Assembly (NCBI RefSeq): GCF_900119845.1 | Contig: NZ_FPKU01000004.1 | Coordinates: 295,458 to 359,457 of the forward strand | Reading direction: 5' to 3' | Length of the DNA: 64,000 bases | Source of the DNA: Devosia enhydra | Lineage (GTDB): Bacteria > Pseudomonadota > Alphaproteobacteria > Rhizobiales > Devosiaceae | Part shown: piece by piece, positions 43,036 to 52,965 of the stretch | Layout of the letters: every line of letters begins with the position of its first letter | How positions within the stretch are numbered: the first letter of the stretch is position 1 | Program-made: the position numbers and the translations under genes | The notes under the pieces: model-generated | Database searches by the model: none | The model's input: the letters and a program-made list of their open reading frames with translations, nothing else | Told to the model about the DNA's origin: nothing

Positions 43036-44013
43036 TCACTCGGCCGCTGCCGCCGCGCTCGCCGCGTCCTCGTCGCGCGTCATCATCCGGCGGGCCGCGT
43101 CGCAGACGGTGTCGCAGAAGGTGCGGAACGGGTCGAGGCTCAGCAGGTGGCGCGGCATGATCAGCACCACCTCTCGGGCATATTCGCCCAGGTCGAAATA
43201 TTTGAGCCGGTTGCGCAGCCCCGGGGGCAGGTTGCTCAAGAGCGACATCGGCACATGCGCCGTGGCGAGGCCCGCCGCCACGATATCGAGCGAGACCTGA
43301 TTGGTCATGCTGCCGAAAAACGGCGAGGCGAACGGCAGGCGGTGGCGATACCAGTCATCGCTCCAAGCGCCCCAGGAGAGTGCGCTGCTGATCTTCACAT
43401 AGCGCGAAAGCGCCGCATAATCGGGCCGCGTGAACTGGCTGCCGGCAAGGATGCGCCCGATGGAATCGTCGGGCGCATCCGACGGCACGATCCACACGAT
43501 CCTGTCGCGCCAGAGCCGCTCCACATGCAGCGACGAGCGCGAGCCCCCGATGCTCGCAGCGCTCACGACCCCGCAATTGAGCCGGTGCGTGTTGACCATC
43601 TCAACCACTTCGTCGGAGCTCGCGCCCACCAGATATTCGACGCGCGAAATCTGACCGGTATCGAGCGCCGCCCGCGCCGTGAGCGCGGTGAAATGGCTGC
43701 GCAGCGACGGTGTCGTGCCAAAGCGCAGGCTCAGATTCTTTTCGTCGAACATCACCCTGTGCTGTTCGGCCGCACCATCGAGTTCCCCCATCACGTCGGT
43801 GGCGACGCGGAACCAGAATTCGCCGGCCGCCGTCAGCCTGATGGCAGCGGATTTGCCGCGCACGATCAGCTGGGTGCCGAGCTCTTCCTCGAATTTGGCG
43901 AGATGCTGCGACAGGGTAGGCTGTGACAGCCCGATGCTGCGCGTCGCCTGGCTGATCGAGCCGGCAACCACCACGGCATGCAGGATCTGCAACTGCTTGA
44001 GCGTCAGGTTCAA
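43036..44013 (-). CDS. LysR-family regulator
   Basis: A 325-residue LysR regulator (LKQLQILHAVVVAGSISQATRSIGLSQPTLSQHLAKFEEELG...). The only start in frame is TTG at 44013. The effector domain differs from the two other LysR proteins in the window. The C-terminus ends in an alanine-rich tail. Target unknown; it may control the molybdenum hydroxylase genes on the other side of the gap. Confidence 0.9.
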   Translation of the reverse strand: MNLTLKQLQILHAVVVAGSISQATRSIGLSQPTLSQHLAKFEEELGTQLIVRGKSAAIRLTAAGEFWFRVATDVMGELDGAAEQHRVMFDEKNLSLRFGTTPSLRSHFTALTARAALDTGQISRVEYLVGASSDEVVEMVNTHRLNCGVVSAASIGGSRSSLHVERLWRDRIVWIVPSDAPDDSIGRILAGSQFTRPDYAALSRYVKISSALSWGAWSDDWYRHRLPFASPFFGSMTNQVSLDIVAAGLATAHVPMSLLSNLPPGLRNRLKYFDLGEYAREVVLIMPRHLLSLDPFRTFCDTVCDAARRMMTRDEDAASAAAAAE

Positions 44014-44334
44014 TCGTGGCGTCCCGTATCCGCGCGCCCCGGGGCGCGCGTCCGTGCACGAGGTTGTGCGGCGGCCATGTCATCCTCCTCCTCGGGCACC
44101 TGCGAGCCGGCCTTCGGACCGGCTTCTTGCAGCGAGGGTTCGTCCGGAAGGGCGGGCGTGAAATTTCAGGCGCCGGTCCGTGGTGGTACGCCGAGTTGCA
44201 GCGCGGCGCAACCCGGAGCAGGAACCCTTCGAGGGTCTGGGCGCTTCCGCTGCGGCGTCGCTTGGATTAAATCGCCGGAATGACATCGACATGATCACAT
44301 CGCCATGTCGCTGTCGCCATCATTGGAGCCGATC
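44014..44334. other. Gap with perfect GC palindrome
   Basis: Between LysR and the small secreted protein. CGCGCGCCCC/GGGGCGCGCG is a perfect 20-base palindrome at 44031-44050, 17 bases before the TTG start of the LysR gene. A second hairpin AGCCGG..CCGGCT lies near 44105-44124. No gene is apparent. Confidence 0.45.
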
Positions 44335-44634
44335 ATGACAGCCCTCAGACTTGTCCCCTTCCTGCTGCTGGCCGCCCTGCCGACCGCCGCGCTGGCCGAA
44401 ACCGTCGAAGCCAACTGCACCGGAATGTTCGACCTCGACATCTACCAGATCGATCTCGACCTGCCCCGGCAGGAGATCGAAGGGCTGGGCGAGGCCGACG
44501 TGACGGTCACTGACGAATCCATCGTCGCCAAGGGCGGGTTCGGCGAGTACCGCTTCGATCGCAAGGTCGGCACGCTTTATGTCGATGGCAGCGATTCGGG
44601 CATCTACTGCACCTATTCCACGCCCAAGGGCTGA
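44335..44634 (+). CDS. Small secreted protein of unknown function
   Basis: A 99-residue exported protein with signal peptide MTALRLVPFLLLAALPTAALA. The mature part begins ETVEANCTGMFD and ends SGIYCTYSTPKG, so two cysteines near the ends could form a disulfide. GGAG precedes the ATG. I do not recognise the family. Confidence 0.65.
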   Translation: MTALRLVPFLLLAALPTAALAETVEANCTGMFDLDIYQIDLDLPRQEIEGLGEADVTVTDESIVAKGGFGEYRFDRKVGTLYVDGSDSGIYCTYSTPKG

Positions 44635-44875
44635 GGGCCGTCGCATCGAGCCATTGGCAATCCCAATGTCTCGTATTGCATCGTCGTGTGACGATGGGAG
44701 TTGAGACAGCCCTGCATTTGTTAGAAGACTTCCAAGGAGCGGACCTCGTCATACAAGCCACGGGGACGGCCCTCAGGGGCGTCCCAGGCCGGAACGACAA
44801 GACGAAGTCCTTGATTTGTCGCCTGAAATGGCTCGGCCAAAACCGTGCTCGGGGGACCTACTTTGGAGGAGCTGC

Positions 44876-45337
44876 ATGGCAATCACTCTCAACATCAATG
44901 GCAATGACGTCTCGATCGATGCCGATCCGCAAATGCCGCTGCTCTGGGCCATTCGCGAGAAGGCCGGGCTGAGCGGAACCAAGTTCGGCTGCGGTATTGC
45001 CCAGTGCGGTGCCTGCACCGTGATCATCGACGGCAGCGCCGTGCGCTCGTGCAACATCCCGGTGGCCAGCGCCGTCGGCCGTCAGCTGCGCACTATCGAG
45101 GGCGTGTCCGAGAACAACGACCATCCCGTGCAGCTGGCTTGGCAGGACCTGACGGTTCCGCAGTGCGGCTACTGCCAGTCGGGCCAGATCATGTCTGCCG
45201 TGGCCCTGCTCGAGCGCACCCCTGAGCCGTCCGATCGCGAGATCGACCAGGCCATGGCCGGCAATATCTGCCGTTGCGGTACCTATCCCCGCATCCGCGC
45301 CGCTATCCACCGTGCGGCCGAGCTGGCCAAGGCATAA
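44876..45337 (+). CDS. [2Fe-2S] subunit of a molybdenum hydroxylase (IorA-like)
   Basis: A 153-residue protein with two [2Fe-2S] sites: Cys39/44/47/59 (plant-ferredoxin type, [16 protein letters not shown]) and Cys97/100/132/134 (CGYCQSG ... [13 protein letters not shown]). Together with the next gene it forms a two-subunit hydroxylase of the isoquinoline 1-oxidoreductase type. GGAGGAG precedes the ATG. Confidence 0.93.
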   Translation: MAITLNINGNDVSIDADPQMPLLWAIREKAGLSGTKFGCGIAQCGACTVIIDGSAVRSCNIPVASAVGRQLRTIEGVSENNDHPVQLAWQDLTVPQCGYCQSGQIMSAVALLERTPEPSDREIDQAMAGNICRCGTYPRIRAAIHRAAELAKA

Positions 45338-45350
45338 GGGAGGGCAGGTC

Positions 45351-47534
45351 ATGAATCAGATGAAGTTTACCCGTCGTAATTTCCTCCAGGTCAGCGCCAC
45401 CGCGGCCGGTGCCATGGTCATCGGCTTCCATATGCCCTCCAAGGCGATGGCACAGGCCGAAGGCTCTGCCGGCACCGAGATCAATGCCTGGCTCAGCATC
45501 GATGCCAACAACATCGTCAGCATCGCCACCCCTCAGACCGAAATGGGGCAGGGTGCGTTCACCTCCGTTCCCATGATGATCGCCGAAGAGCTCGACGTTC
45601 CGTGGGAAAATGTCCGCCACGTGTTCGCCGATGCCAACCGGCACGTGAACAACGAGAACCTCTACACCACCACCTCGACCGGCGGTTCCACCACCGTGTC
45701 GCGCCGGCATCCCTACATGATGCAGGCCGGTGCTTCGGCGCGTGAGCGCCTGCGCCAGGCTGCCGCCACGCGCTGGGGCGTGCCGCTCGACCAGGTCGTT
45801 GCCAAGCAGGGCGTGCTCTCTGCCGGCTCCAACCAGGGCACCTATGGCGAATTTGCCGCCGAAGCCGCGGCGATCACGCTCGAGCAGGAACCGGCGATCA
45901 AGCCGTATGGCGACTGGTGGCTGCTGGGCACCGACGTCAAGCGTCTCGACATCCCGCTCAAGACCAATGGTTCGGCGGTGTTTGCCACCGACGTCGAGGT
46001 CGAGGGCATGGTCTATGCCGCGGTCGCGGCCTGCCCCGTGCCGGAAGGCAAGGTGGTGAGCTTCGATTTCGACGCCATCAAGGATATGCCGGGCGTCATC
46101 CAGGCGGTCGAGCTCAAGCAGACCAAGGATACGCCGACCTTCACCGACCTGCGCAGCGCCGTCGCTGTGGTGGCCGAAAGCTGGTACCAGGCCAAGAATG
46201 CCCTGGCTGCCATGCCGATCGTGTCGGATTTCGGGCGCGGCGCGGCGATCAGCAATGAGAGCCAGAATGCCGAGGCGCTGAGCCTCCTGGCCGGCACCGG
46301 CGTCGTCCTCAAGGACGAGGAAGGCAATCCGGGCAAGGGCTACGACAAGGGCGTCAACCAGGATGCCGTGCCGGGCCTGCTCGAATCGGCCACCAAGCTG
46401 GTGGTGGGCGAGGTCTATCACCGCCCCTTCGAAGCCCACGCCACGATGATGCCGCCCGCGGCCGTCGCGGACGTCAAGGAAGATCGCGTCGACGTCTGGA
46501 CCTTCACCCAGGATATCGGCCGGTCGCTCAACGAAGTGGCCGACCAGCTCGGTCGCGACACCACCAATGTCTTCCTGCACCAGACCTATCTGGGTGGCGG
46601 GTTCGGCGGCGGCTACAACATGGACGTGCATCGTCAGGCTGCCGCGATCTCGGCCGCCATCGGGCGCCCCGTGAAGGTCATCCGCAGCCGCGAAGAGGAC
46701 ATTGGCGGCGATTCGCAGCGTCCTCCGGTATGGGGCACGTACAAGGCGGCGCTGGGCGACGATGGCCTGCCGACCGCGCTCATGACCCACTTCGTGGGTG
46801 AAGAGAAGATGCCGAACTTCGCCCGCTCCAGCGTGGCGAACATGCCCTACATCATCCCGAACCGCCGGCATGAGCTGAGCCAGGTGCAGAGCCACGTTCC
46901 GATCGGCTATCACCGTGCTCCGGGCGCCAATTCCAACGGCTTCATCATCGAGCAGATGGTGGACGAGCTGGCCCAGGCCGGTGGTTGGGATCCGCTCGAC
47001 TGGCGCATCAAGCTGACCGAGGGCAACGAGCCCTGGCAGCGCGTGCTGCTGGCCATGAAGGAAAAGTCGGGCTGGACGACCGATCTGGGCGATGGCGAAG
47101 GCATGGGCTGCGCGGTTGTCGAATCGCACGGCACCATCGCCGGCTGCGTGGCCACGGTGTCGGTCAGCCGTCGCGGGCAGATCTTCATCGACAAGCTGCA
47201 GTACTTCCTCAACAGCGGCTACACGATCAACCCGCTCAATGCCATCGAGCAGGCGGAAAGCTCGGCCATCTGGGAATTGAGCCATGCTATGTTCGGCGGT
47301 CTCGACCTGCGTGATGGCCGGTTCGTGAACACCAATTTCGACTCCTACCAGATGCTCCGCATGCCGGACACGCCGCCGGTTGTGGAAGTCCAGCTGGTGA
47401 ACTCGGAAGATGGTTGGTGGGGTGGTCTCGGCGAGCCCGCCGGTCCCCCGACCCCGCCGGCGATCGCCAACGCGATCTTCTACGCCAGCGGCACCCGCAT
47501 CCGCACGACGCCCTTCACAAAGGCGACGATCTGA
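45351..47534 (+). CDS. Molybdopterin-binding subunit (IorB-like)
   Basis: A 727-residue large subunit with a twin-arginine leader (FTRRNFLQVSATAAGAMVIGF), so the complex is exported folded. Molybdopterin regions include EMGQGAFTSVPMMIAEELDV, TSTGGSTTVSRRHP, YLGGGFGGGYNMD and HRAPGANSNGF. There is no FAD subunit, typical of IorAB and related aldehyde dehydrogenases that pass electrons to cytochromes. N-heterocycle or aldehyde oxidation is possible; the substrate cannot be fixed. Followed by two hairpins. Confidence 0.93.
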   Translation: MNQMKFTRRNFLQVSATAAGAMVIGFHMPSKAMAQAEGSAGTEINAWLSIDANNIVSIATPQTEMGQGAFTSVPMMIAEELDVPWENVRHVFADANRHVNNENLYTTTSTGGSTTVSRRHPYMMQAGASARERLRQAAATRWGVPLDQVVAKQGVLSAGSNQGTYGEFAAEAAAITLEQEPAIKPYGDWWLLGTDVKRLDIPLKTNGSAVFATDVEVEGMVYAAVAACPVPEGKVVSFDFDAIKDMPGVIQAVELKQTKDTPTFTDLRSAVAVVAESWYQAKNALAAMPIVSDFGRGAAISNESQNAEALSLLAGTGVVLKDEEGNPGKGYDKGVNQDAVPGLLESATKLVVGEVYHRPFEAHATMMPPAAVADVKEDRVDVWTFTQDIGRSLNEVADQLGRDTTNVFLHQTYLGGGFGGGYNMDVHRQAAAISAAIGRPVKVIRSREEDIGGDSQRPPVWGTYKAALGDDGLPTALMTHFVGEEKMPNFARSSVANMPYIIPNRRHELSQVQSHVPIGYHRAPGANSNGFIIEQMVDELAQAGGWDPLDWRIKLTEGNEPWQRVLLAMKEKSGWTTDLGDGEGMGCAVVESHGTIAGCVATVSVSRRGQIFIDKLQYFLNSGYTINPLNAIEQAESSAIWELSHAMFGGLDLRDGRFVNTNFDSYQMLRMPDTPPVVEVQLVNSEDGWWGGLGEPAGPPTPPAIANAIFYASGTRIRTTPFTKATI

Positions 47535-47549
47535 TCGCATCCTCGAAAG

Positions 47550-47609
47550 CAGGACCCTCGAGGGGGTCCTGCCATCGAACGAAAAAGGCGCCCGCGGGCG
47601 CCTTTTTTT
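47550..47609 (+). terminator. Double hairpin terminator after the hydroxylase genes
   Basis: GCAGGACCC/GGGTCCTGC near 47550-47572, then GGCGCC-CGCG-GGCGCC (47587-47602) followed by seven T. Strong intrinsic terminator. Confidence 0.9.
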
Positions 47610-47675
47610 ATGCTGGACGTTGGGAGTGGGCAGGAGCCTTCGAAGAAGCCTCCCGCTCCTGCCTCGCGGCCGTCT

Positions 47676-48947
47676 TCAGCCGAAGAGCCGCCCGGTCAGC
47701 GTCTCGTACCAGCTTACGGCATAATCGGCTTCGGCCTGCCGGAAGCCATCGGCGACCTCAAGGGGGCTGTTGCCGCCCGAGCCCTCGACCGATTTCAGCA
47801 GCCCTTCGCCATTGACGCGATAGACCCCGGCGACCGAGATGCCGTAATCGGGGGCAATGAGGCTGTAGCAGGTGTTGAGCAGCACGCCCTGCGGCGGCGC
47901 TTCGCTGCGCAGCAGCGCAGCCACGACATGGGCGCAGACGTTGCCCTGCACCGAGGCTGAAAAGCCGCTCTTGGGCATGTCGCCCACGATCGCCGCATCG
48001 CCCAGCACATGCACGCCCGGAACGATCTCGGATTCGAACGTCGCCTGGTCGATCTGGCACCATTCGCCCGATCCCGTCAGGCCAGAGGCGATCGCCACCG
48101 CCGCGGCCCTTTGGGGCGGAATGAAATTGACCACGTCGCCCACAAAAGTCTCGAACGGCGTCTCGATCTCGAGCGTCGTGGGATCGACCCCGAGCACGCC
48201 GCCGCTTTCGGCAAACGGCACGTGCCGGATCATGCCGGGATAGCGCTCGGCCCAGGCCTGTTCGAAAAGCGCCTGTTTCGAAAAACTGTCCTTGCCATCG
48301 ACGATGATGATCTTGGCAGTCGGATTGTTGCGGCTGAGATAGTGCGCCACGAGGCTGGCCCGCTCATAGGGGCCCGGCGGACAGCGATAGGGATTGTCGG
48401 GCACCGCCATCAGGAAGGTGCCGCCCTCGCGCATCGCGGCAAGCTTGTCGCGCAGCAACTCGGTCTGCGGCCCCGCTTTCCAGGCATGCGGCATGATCTC
48501 GGCGGCGGCCTCGTCATAGCCGGGCACCGCATCGAATTTGAGCGCTATGCCGGGCGAGACGATGGCGCGGTCGAAGGGCAGTTCGTCGCCCCCCTCAAGC
48601 ACCACCACGCGGCGCTCGCCGTCGATGCGCTCGGCCAGCCCCTGGCGGATGATCACGCCCTGCGCTGCGAGGCTCTCATAGCCGAAGGTGATGGCCGACA
48701 TGGGCCGCTCGCCGGCGATGACGAGGTTCGAGAACGGACAGGTGGAATAGCTCTCGCCTTCCACCACCAGCGTTACCTCGATGGCCTGGTCGATGGCCTT
48801 GAGTTCGCGGGCAGCCGCGACGCCGCCGAAGCCGCCTCCTACCACGACGACTTTCGCGCTGCCGCTGGCGATCGCGGGCGCGGCGAGCAGGCCGCCGGCA
48901 AAGGCGGAGGTCAAGGCAATGGCTTCGCGGCGGTTGAACCGGTTCAT
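47676..48947 (-). CDS. fccB: Sulfide dehydrogenase flavoprotein (FccB-like)
   Basis: A 423-residue exported flavoprotein with an RR-containing leader (NRREAIALTSAFAGGLLAAPA). The FAD-binding VVVGGGFGGVAAARELK precedes ESYSTCPFSNLVI, where the cysteine matches the covalent flavin-binding cysteine of flavocytochrome c. Cysteines in PYRCPPGPYER and LLNTCYSLI fit the redox disulfide. It should oxidise sulfide and pass electrons to the cytochrome encoded just upstream, whose stop overlaps its start by four bases. Confidence 0.9.
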   Translation of the reverse strand: MNRFNRREAIALTSAFAGGLLAAPAIASGSAKVVVVGGGFGGVAAARELKAIDQAIEVTLVVEGESYSTCPFSNLVIAGERPMSAITFGYESLAAQGVIIRQGLAERIDGERRVVVLEGGDELPFDRAIVSPGIALKFDAVPGYDEAAAEIMPHAWKAGPQTELLRDKLAAMREGGTFLMAVPDNPYRCPPGPYERASLVAHYLSRNNPTAKIIIVDGKDSFSKQALFEQAWAERYPGMIRHVPFAESGGVLGVDPTTLEIETPFETFVGDVVNFIPPQRAAAVAIASGLTGSGEWCQIDQATFESEIVPGVHVLGDAAIVGDMPKSGFSASVQGNVCAHVVAALLRSEAPPQGVLLNTCYSLIAPDYGISVAGVYRVNGEGLLKSVEGSGGNSPLEVADGFRQAEADYAVSWYETLTGRLFG

Positions 48948-49243
48948 TGCGCGGCTCCTTCCAGCCCTGAAACATAAGTGGCGAGCGCCTCGATCTCGGC
49001 CGGGCTCAGCGCCTTCACGAAGCGGTGCATGATGGTGGTGTCGCCCGCGCTCTGGCCCATGCGCGTCATCGCCTCGACCAGTTCGGCCGCCGGCCGGCCC
49101 TCGATCGGCGGTATGGCCGTCGCGGCGGTCGCATCGGCGTGGCAGGCCCGGCAGGAGAGATAAGTCAGCGCCTCAGGTGAAGACTCCGCTCTTGCCGGGC
49201 CGGCCATCAGGGCCAGACCCAAGAATGCCAGCATCCTCACCAT
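48944..49243 (-). CDS. fccA: Cytochrome c subunit of sulfide dehydrogenase (FccA-like)
   Basis: A 99-residue monoheme cytochrome with signal peptide MVRMLAFLGLALMAGPARA. The heme motif is Cys31-x-x-Cys34-His35 (CRACH), and the axial methionine is probably in MGQSAGDTTIMHRF. Short, like single-heme FccA. It forms the electron-accepting subunit for FccB. Confidence 0.88.
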   Translation of the reverse strand: MVRMLAFLGLALMAGPARAESSPEALTYLSCRACHADATAATAIPPIEGRPAAELVEAMTRMGQSAGDTTIMHRFVKALSPAEIEALATYVSGLEGAAQ

Positions 49244-49417
49244 AACCGGTCTCTCTGTTGTTGCGTATGCCGGACCAGACTGGCACGGTGCCGCATTGGA
49301 AATCCAAATCGCTGATATCCGCCGATCCAATACCCATGGCGTCTACATTGCAATGAATTTGCCGTGCTCTCGCGGCACCAACGCGGTCAGACCAACCGCA
49401 ACAGCAGGATCTGACGT

Positions 49418-50224
49418 ATGAAATTGACGCGGCGCTCGATGTGCCTGGGCGCGTTATCGCTTGCCGCGTTGGCTGGCGTCTGGCCTGCTCTTGCGACGGA
49501 AGCCGATGTGCGGGCCGCCATCGCCGATGATTTCGGGGCGCTGCCCGAGCTCGAGACGCTGCCCGATGGTGGCATCGCCATCGAGCTCCCCGAATTCTCG
49601 GATTCGGGCAAGTCCGTGCCGCTGACGGTCACTGTGCCCGCCTCGATGACGGGTGATGACTATCCCGAGATCGTCGCGGTCTATGCCGCGCGCAATCCTC
49701 GCCCGCGCGTCTGCCGGGTGTTCTTCACGCCGGCCTGCGCCGAAGCCCGCTTTTCCACCCGCATCCGCATCGATTCCTATCAGGATGTGACCATCATGGT
49801 GCGGATGGCGGATGGCCGGGTGTTCCGCGCCGTCCGCAAGGTCGACGTGACCTATGGCGCCTGCGAGGACCCGATCGCCAACGAGCAGTTCCCGCCCGGC
49901 TGGTCGCCCAGCATGCGGGTCTCCGTGCCCAAGGTGGTGATCACGGGATCCGAGGCCGAGATCCGCACCATCATCGGCCATCCGATGGAAACCGGCTTCC
50001 GCCACAATATCCAGGGCCTCCTGATCCCCGTGCGCATCGCCGAAACCTTCCGCTGCATGCGCGATGGCGAGACGCTGTTTTCTGTCAAGCTCGAGCCGGC
50101 CATCGCCGCCAACCCCTATTTCGCCTTTTCGCTCAAGGCCGAGGCCAGCGCCGATCTGCGTTTCGAATGGGATGATACGACCGGTGAGGTCTATTCAACC
50201 ACCGCCGAGCTCGTCGTTGCCTAG
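49418..50224 (+). CDS. Fused SoxYZ-like carrier protein
   Basis: A 268-residue exported protein (RR leader MKLTRRSMCLGALSLAALAG). Residues 35-150 resemble SoxY, ending KVDVTYGACE. Cys149 is in place of the SoxY carrier cysteine, but the flanking GGCGG arm is not intact. Residues 165-268 resemble SoxZ (MRVSVPKVVITGSEAEIRTIIGHPMETGFR). It resembles the SoxYZ-like carriers annotated with quinoprotein dehydrogenases. Divergent from fccAB. Confidence 0.88.
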   Translation: MKLTRRSMCLGALSLAALAGVWPALATEADVRAAIADDFGALPELETLPDGGIAIELPEFSDSGKSVPLTVTVPASMTGDDYPEIVAVYAARNPRPRVCRVFFTPACAEARFSTRIRIDSYQDVTIMVRMADGRVFRAVRKVDVTYGACEDPIANEQFPPGWSPSMRVSVPKVVITGSEAEIRTIIGHPMETGFRHNIQGLLIPVRIAETFRCMRDGETLFSVKLEPAIAANPYFAFSLKAEASADLRFEWDDTTGEVYSTTAELVVA

Positions 50225-50825
50225 CCCGAGCGCAATCCGGCGCGCGCCGGCACGGAGCCGGCACGGATTTGTGCTGGCGGGCGCCGTGCTTGCGTTCGGA
50301 GCCTGTGCCGTCCCGTCGCTGGGTTGGGATACGGCCCATCTCAACCAGTTGCGCGGCTCCAATTCCTGTCCCGGCTGCGATCTTTCGGGCAGCTATCTGG
50401 CGCGGGCCGACCTTCGCGCGGCCGATCTGGCGCGTTCGGACCTTGAAGGGGCGCGGCTCGATCACGCCATCCTCATCGGGGCGCGGATGGCGGGGGCGCA
50501 ACTGGCCGGAGCCGACCTGCGCGGCAGCAATCTGTTTTACGCCGATCTCTCGGGCGCCGATCTCAGCGGGGCGCGCCTCACGGGCGCCAATCTCGCGGGG
50601 GCCACGCTGGCCGGCGCCGATCTGGGCGAGGCCGATCTGGGCGGCGCCAATCTCTTTCGTGCCGATCTCACCGCCGCAAGGCTCGCCAACAGCGACCTTG
50701 CCAATGCCAGTCTCGATGGGGCCAACCTCACGGGCGCGGTGATCGAGGGCGCAAAACTGGAGGGGGCCCGCCTTTGCCGGGCGAGGATGCCGGATGGCCG
50801 GATTGCCGATGATGCGCAGTGCTGA
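50217..50825 (+). CDS. Secreted pentapeptide-repeat protein
   Basis: A 202-residue protein. A signal peptide (hydrophobic FVLAGAVLAFGACAVP) is followed by NSCPGCDLSGSYL and then about 25 A(D/N)LxG pentapeptide repeats to residue 190. These fold into a right-handed beta-helix. I take TTG at 50217, which gives a positive N-terminus and overlaps the SoxYZ stop; GTG at 50271 is the alternative. Its end overlaps the NosR-like gene by 32 bases. Role unknown. Confidence 0.78.
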   Translation: MPSPSAIRRAPARSRHGFVLAGAVLAFGACAVPSLGWDTAHLNQLRGSNSCPGCDLSGSYLARADLRAADLARSDLEGARLDHAILIGARMAGAQLAGADLRGSNLFYADLSGADLSGARLTGANLAGATLAGADLGEADLGGANLFRADLTAARLANSDLANASLDGANLTGAVIEGAKLEGARLCRARMPDGRIADDAQC

Positions 50826-52965
50826 ACAGACCCCTGCTGCCGGGACGCTGAGCCCGGTTCGGCTCGCAACAGCGCTGAGGCTCCTGCTGCTGGTGATGGC
50901 CCTCTGGCTCTGCCAGATGGTCGCGGCCGCCGCCCAGTCCGAAGGCTCGGGCGGCCCGCTGCTCGATCGGCTGACCCCCGAGGTCGTGGAAGCAGTCTTT
51001 CCCGGCATCACGCGGGTCGAGCTCGTCGAGGATGACGGGCCGGCCGCCGCCGCCGCCTATGCCGGCGAGGAGATGGCCGGGTACATCTTTTCCACCCTCG
51101 ATGTGCTGCGCGCCCCGGGCTATTCGAGCACGCCCTTCGATGTGGTGGCCGGCGTGGGCCTCGATGGCCGCGTGACCGGGGCCGTGGTGCTCTTTCACCG
51201 CGAACCTTACCTCATGAACGACGAGCGCCGCACGGGCCAGCTCGTGACCTTCCTCCATGCGCTTGAGGGGCTCGAAAGCCGGCTGGGCGCCACTGGCGGG
51301 CTCGAACCGGGCTTCGTGGCCGGCGCGACGATCTCGGCGCGCGCGATGCGCAATGCCGTGCTCGAAGGCGCCGGCATGGTGCTGGGCTATCGCACCGAGA
51401 TGGTGGTGGTGACCGAACCCACCATCGACACCATCAATTTCAAGCCCATGAGCGCCGACGAGCTCACCGACATGGGTGCGCTGGCGCGGGCGCGAATCAC
51501 CAATGCCGATCTTGCTGCCGCCATGGAACAGGCCGGGCTGGGCGATTACCTGCCCGAGATCCCCACGGTCGGCGGGCCCAACGATCTTTATGCCGATATC
51601 GTCTTCGGCTACGCCAACCCGCCCAAGATCGGCCGCAACGGGGTCACCGCCGAAACCTTCGACCAGCTGGTCAACGGCACGCCCGAAGGTACCATGGCGA
51701 TCTATGCCGGCTCGCTGGGCGGTGTGTTCGACCATCGCGGGGCGCGCTTCAACAATCTCTCAGCGGGGCTCCTGCTCGAGCGCATCAGCGTCGAGCAGGG
51801 CGGCAAGACCTTCCGCCTGCACAAGCCCGACGTCATCTTCTCGCGCGGCAAGATCGCCGACCTGCTGCTTCTGCCCCCCGATGCCCAGTTCGATCCGATG
51901 GCCCCCTGGACGGCGCAGATCTACGCTTCGGCGCGCCTGCCCGATGGCAGCCTCAGGCAGTTCCAGCTCGCCGATCTCGACTATTCCCTGCCGCCCGAGA
52001 TGATCCTGATGCCCCCCCCGGTGCTGGCGCCGGCCTGGGCCGAGCCGTGGATCGAGGGCTGGCCGGAGATTGCCATCCTCGTGGTGGCGCTTTCGGTGCT
52101 TACAGCGATCCTCGTCTTCCAGGGGCAATTGACGCGGCGGCGCAAGCTGCACCTCTGGGTGCGCAACGGCTTTTTGCTGTTCACCCTCGTCTGGATCGGC
52201 TGGATCGCCGGGGCGCAGCTCTCGATCGTCCATGTCATCAACTACATCAAGGCGCCGTTCTCCGATCTGGGCTTCGCGTTCTACCTCGCCGAACCGCTGA
52301 TCGTGATTCTCTCGATCTACACGGCCGTCTCGCTCGTGCTTTTGGGGCGCGGGGTGTTCTGCGGCTGGCTCTGCCCATTCGGTGCGCTGCAGGAATTGCT
52401 CGCCAAGGTCGCACGCGCGCTCAAGCTGCCGCAGTGGAACCCCTCCGAGACCCTGCAGCGCCAGCTCTGGTGGGGCAAATATGCCTCGCTCGCGCTGATC
52501 CTCGTTCTGGTGTTCGTGGCGCCCGACCTCTCCTCGATCGCGCAGGAAATCGAGCCCTTCAAGACCGCGATCACCGCCATGTTCGCCCGGGCGCTGCCCT
52601 ATGTGATCTATGCCGTGATCCTTCTGGGCATCGGGCTCTTCACCGAACGCGCTTTCTGCCGCTTCCTCTGCCCGCTGGGGGCGACGCTGGCGGTGCTCGA
52701 CAGGCTCCATCTCATCGAGATGCTGAAGCGCCGGCCCGAATGCGGCAATCCCTGTCATCTCTGCGAGCGGTCCTGCCCGGTCAGGGCCATCGAAAAGTCC
52801 GGCAAGATCGTCATGGCCGAGTGCTTCCAGTGCCTCGATTGCCAGGTCGAATATTACGACGACCATCGCTGCCCGCCGCTCTCAAAGATCCGCAAGCAGC
52901 TCGAAAAGGCCAAGCGCGGTCCGGCCCCCGCGCGTCCGGCCGTCGTGGCGCGGAAGGCGGCGTGA
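50794..52965 (+). CDS. NosR-like FMN/iron-sulfur membrane protein
   Basis: A 723-residue protein of NosR/NirI build. A signal segment is followed by a periplasmic FMN-binding domain (GATISARAMRN, where the threonine could carry flavin), then about six membrane helices. CGWLCPFGALQE and CRFLCPLGA lie between helices, and a cytoplasmic 4Fe-4S region (CGNPCHLCERSCPVRAIE ... CFQCLDC) ends the protein. NosR feeds electrons to nitrous-oxide reductase, but no nosZ is visible. The next gene, an ApbE, would attach its flavin. Confidence 0.9.
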   Translation: MAGLPMMRSAEQTPAAGTLSPVRLATALRLLLLVMALWLCQMVAAAAQSEGSGGPLLDRLTPEVVEAVFPGITRVELVEDDGPAAAAAYAGEEMAGYIFSTLDVLRAPGYSSTPFDVVAGVGLDGRVTGAVVLFHREPYLMNDERRTGQLVTFLHALEGLESRLGATGGLEPGFVAGATISARAMRNAVLEGAGMVLGYRTEMVVVTEPTIDTINFKPMSADELTDMGALARARITNADLAAAMEQAGLGDYLPEIPTVGGPNDLYADIVFGYANPPKIGRNGVTAETFDQLVNGTPEGTMAIYAGSLGGVFDHRGARFNNLSAGLLLERISVEQGGKTFRLHKPDVIFSRGKIADLLLLPPDAQFDPMAPWTAQIYASARLPDGSLRQFQLADLDYSLPPEMILMPPPVLAPAWAEPWIEGWPEIAILVVALSVLTAILVFQGQLTRRRKLHLWVRNGFLLFTLVWIGWIAGAQLSIVHVINYIKAPFSDLGFAFYLAEPLIVILSIYTAVSLVLLGRGVFCGWLCPFGALQELLAKVARALKLPQWNPSETLQRQLWWGKYASLALILVLVFVAPDLSSIAQEIEPFKTAITAMFARALPYVIYAVILLGIGLFTERAFCRFLCPLGATLAVLDRLHLIEMLKRRPECGNPCHLCERSCPVRAIEKSGKIVMAECFQCLDCQVEYYDDHRCPPLSKIRKQLEKAKRGPAPARPAVVARKAA

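Noticed and set aside
45303..47540. 745-residue open frame antisense to the molybdopterin subunit
   Set aside because: Low-complexity, His/Arg/Asp-rich sequence with no family features; a shadow caused by high GC codon bias. The plus-strand gene is clear.
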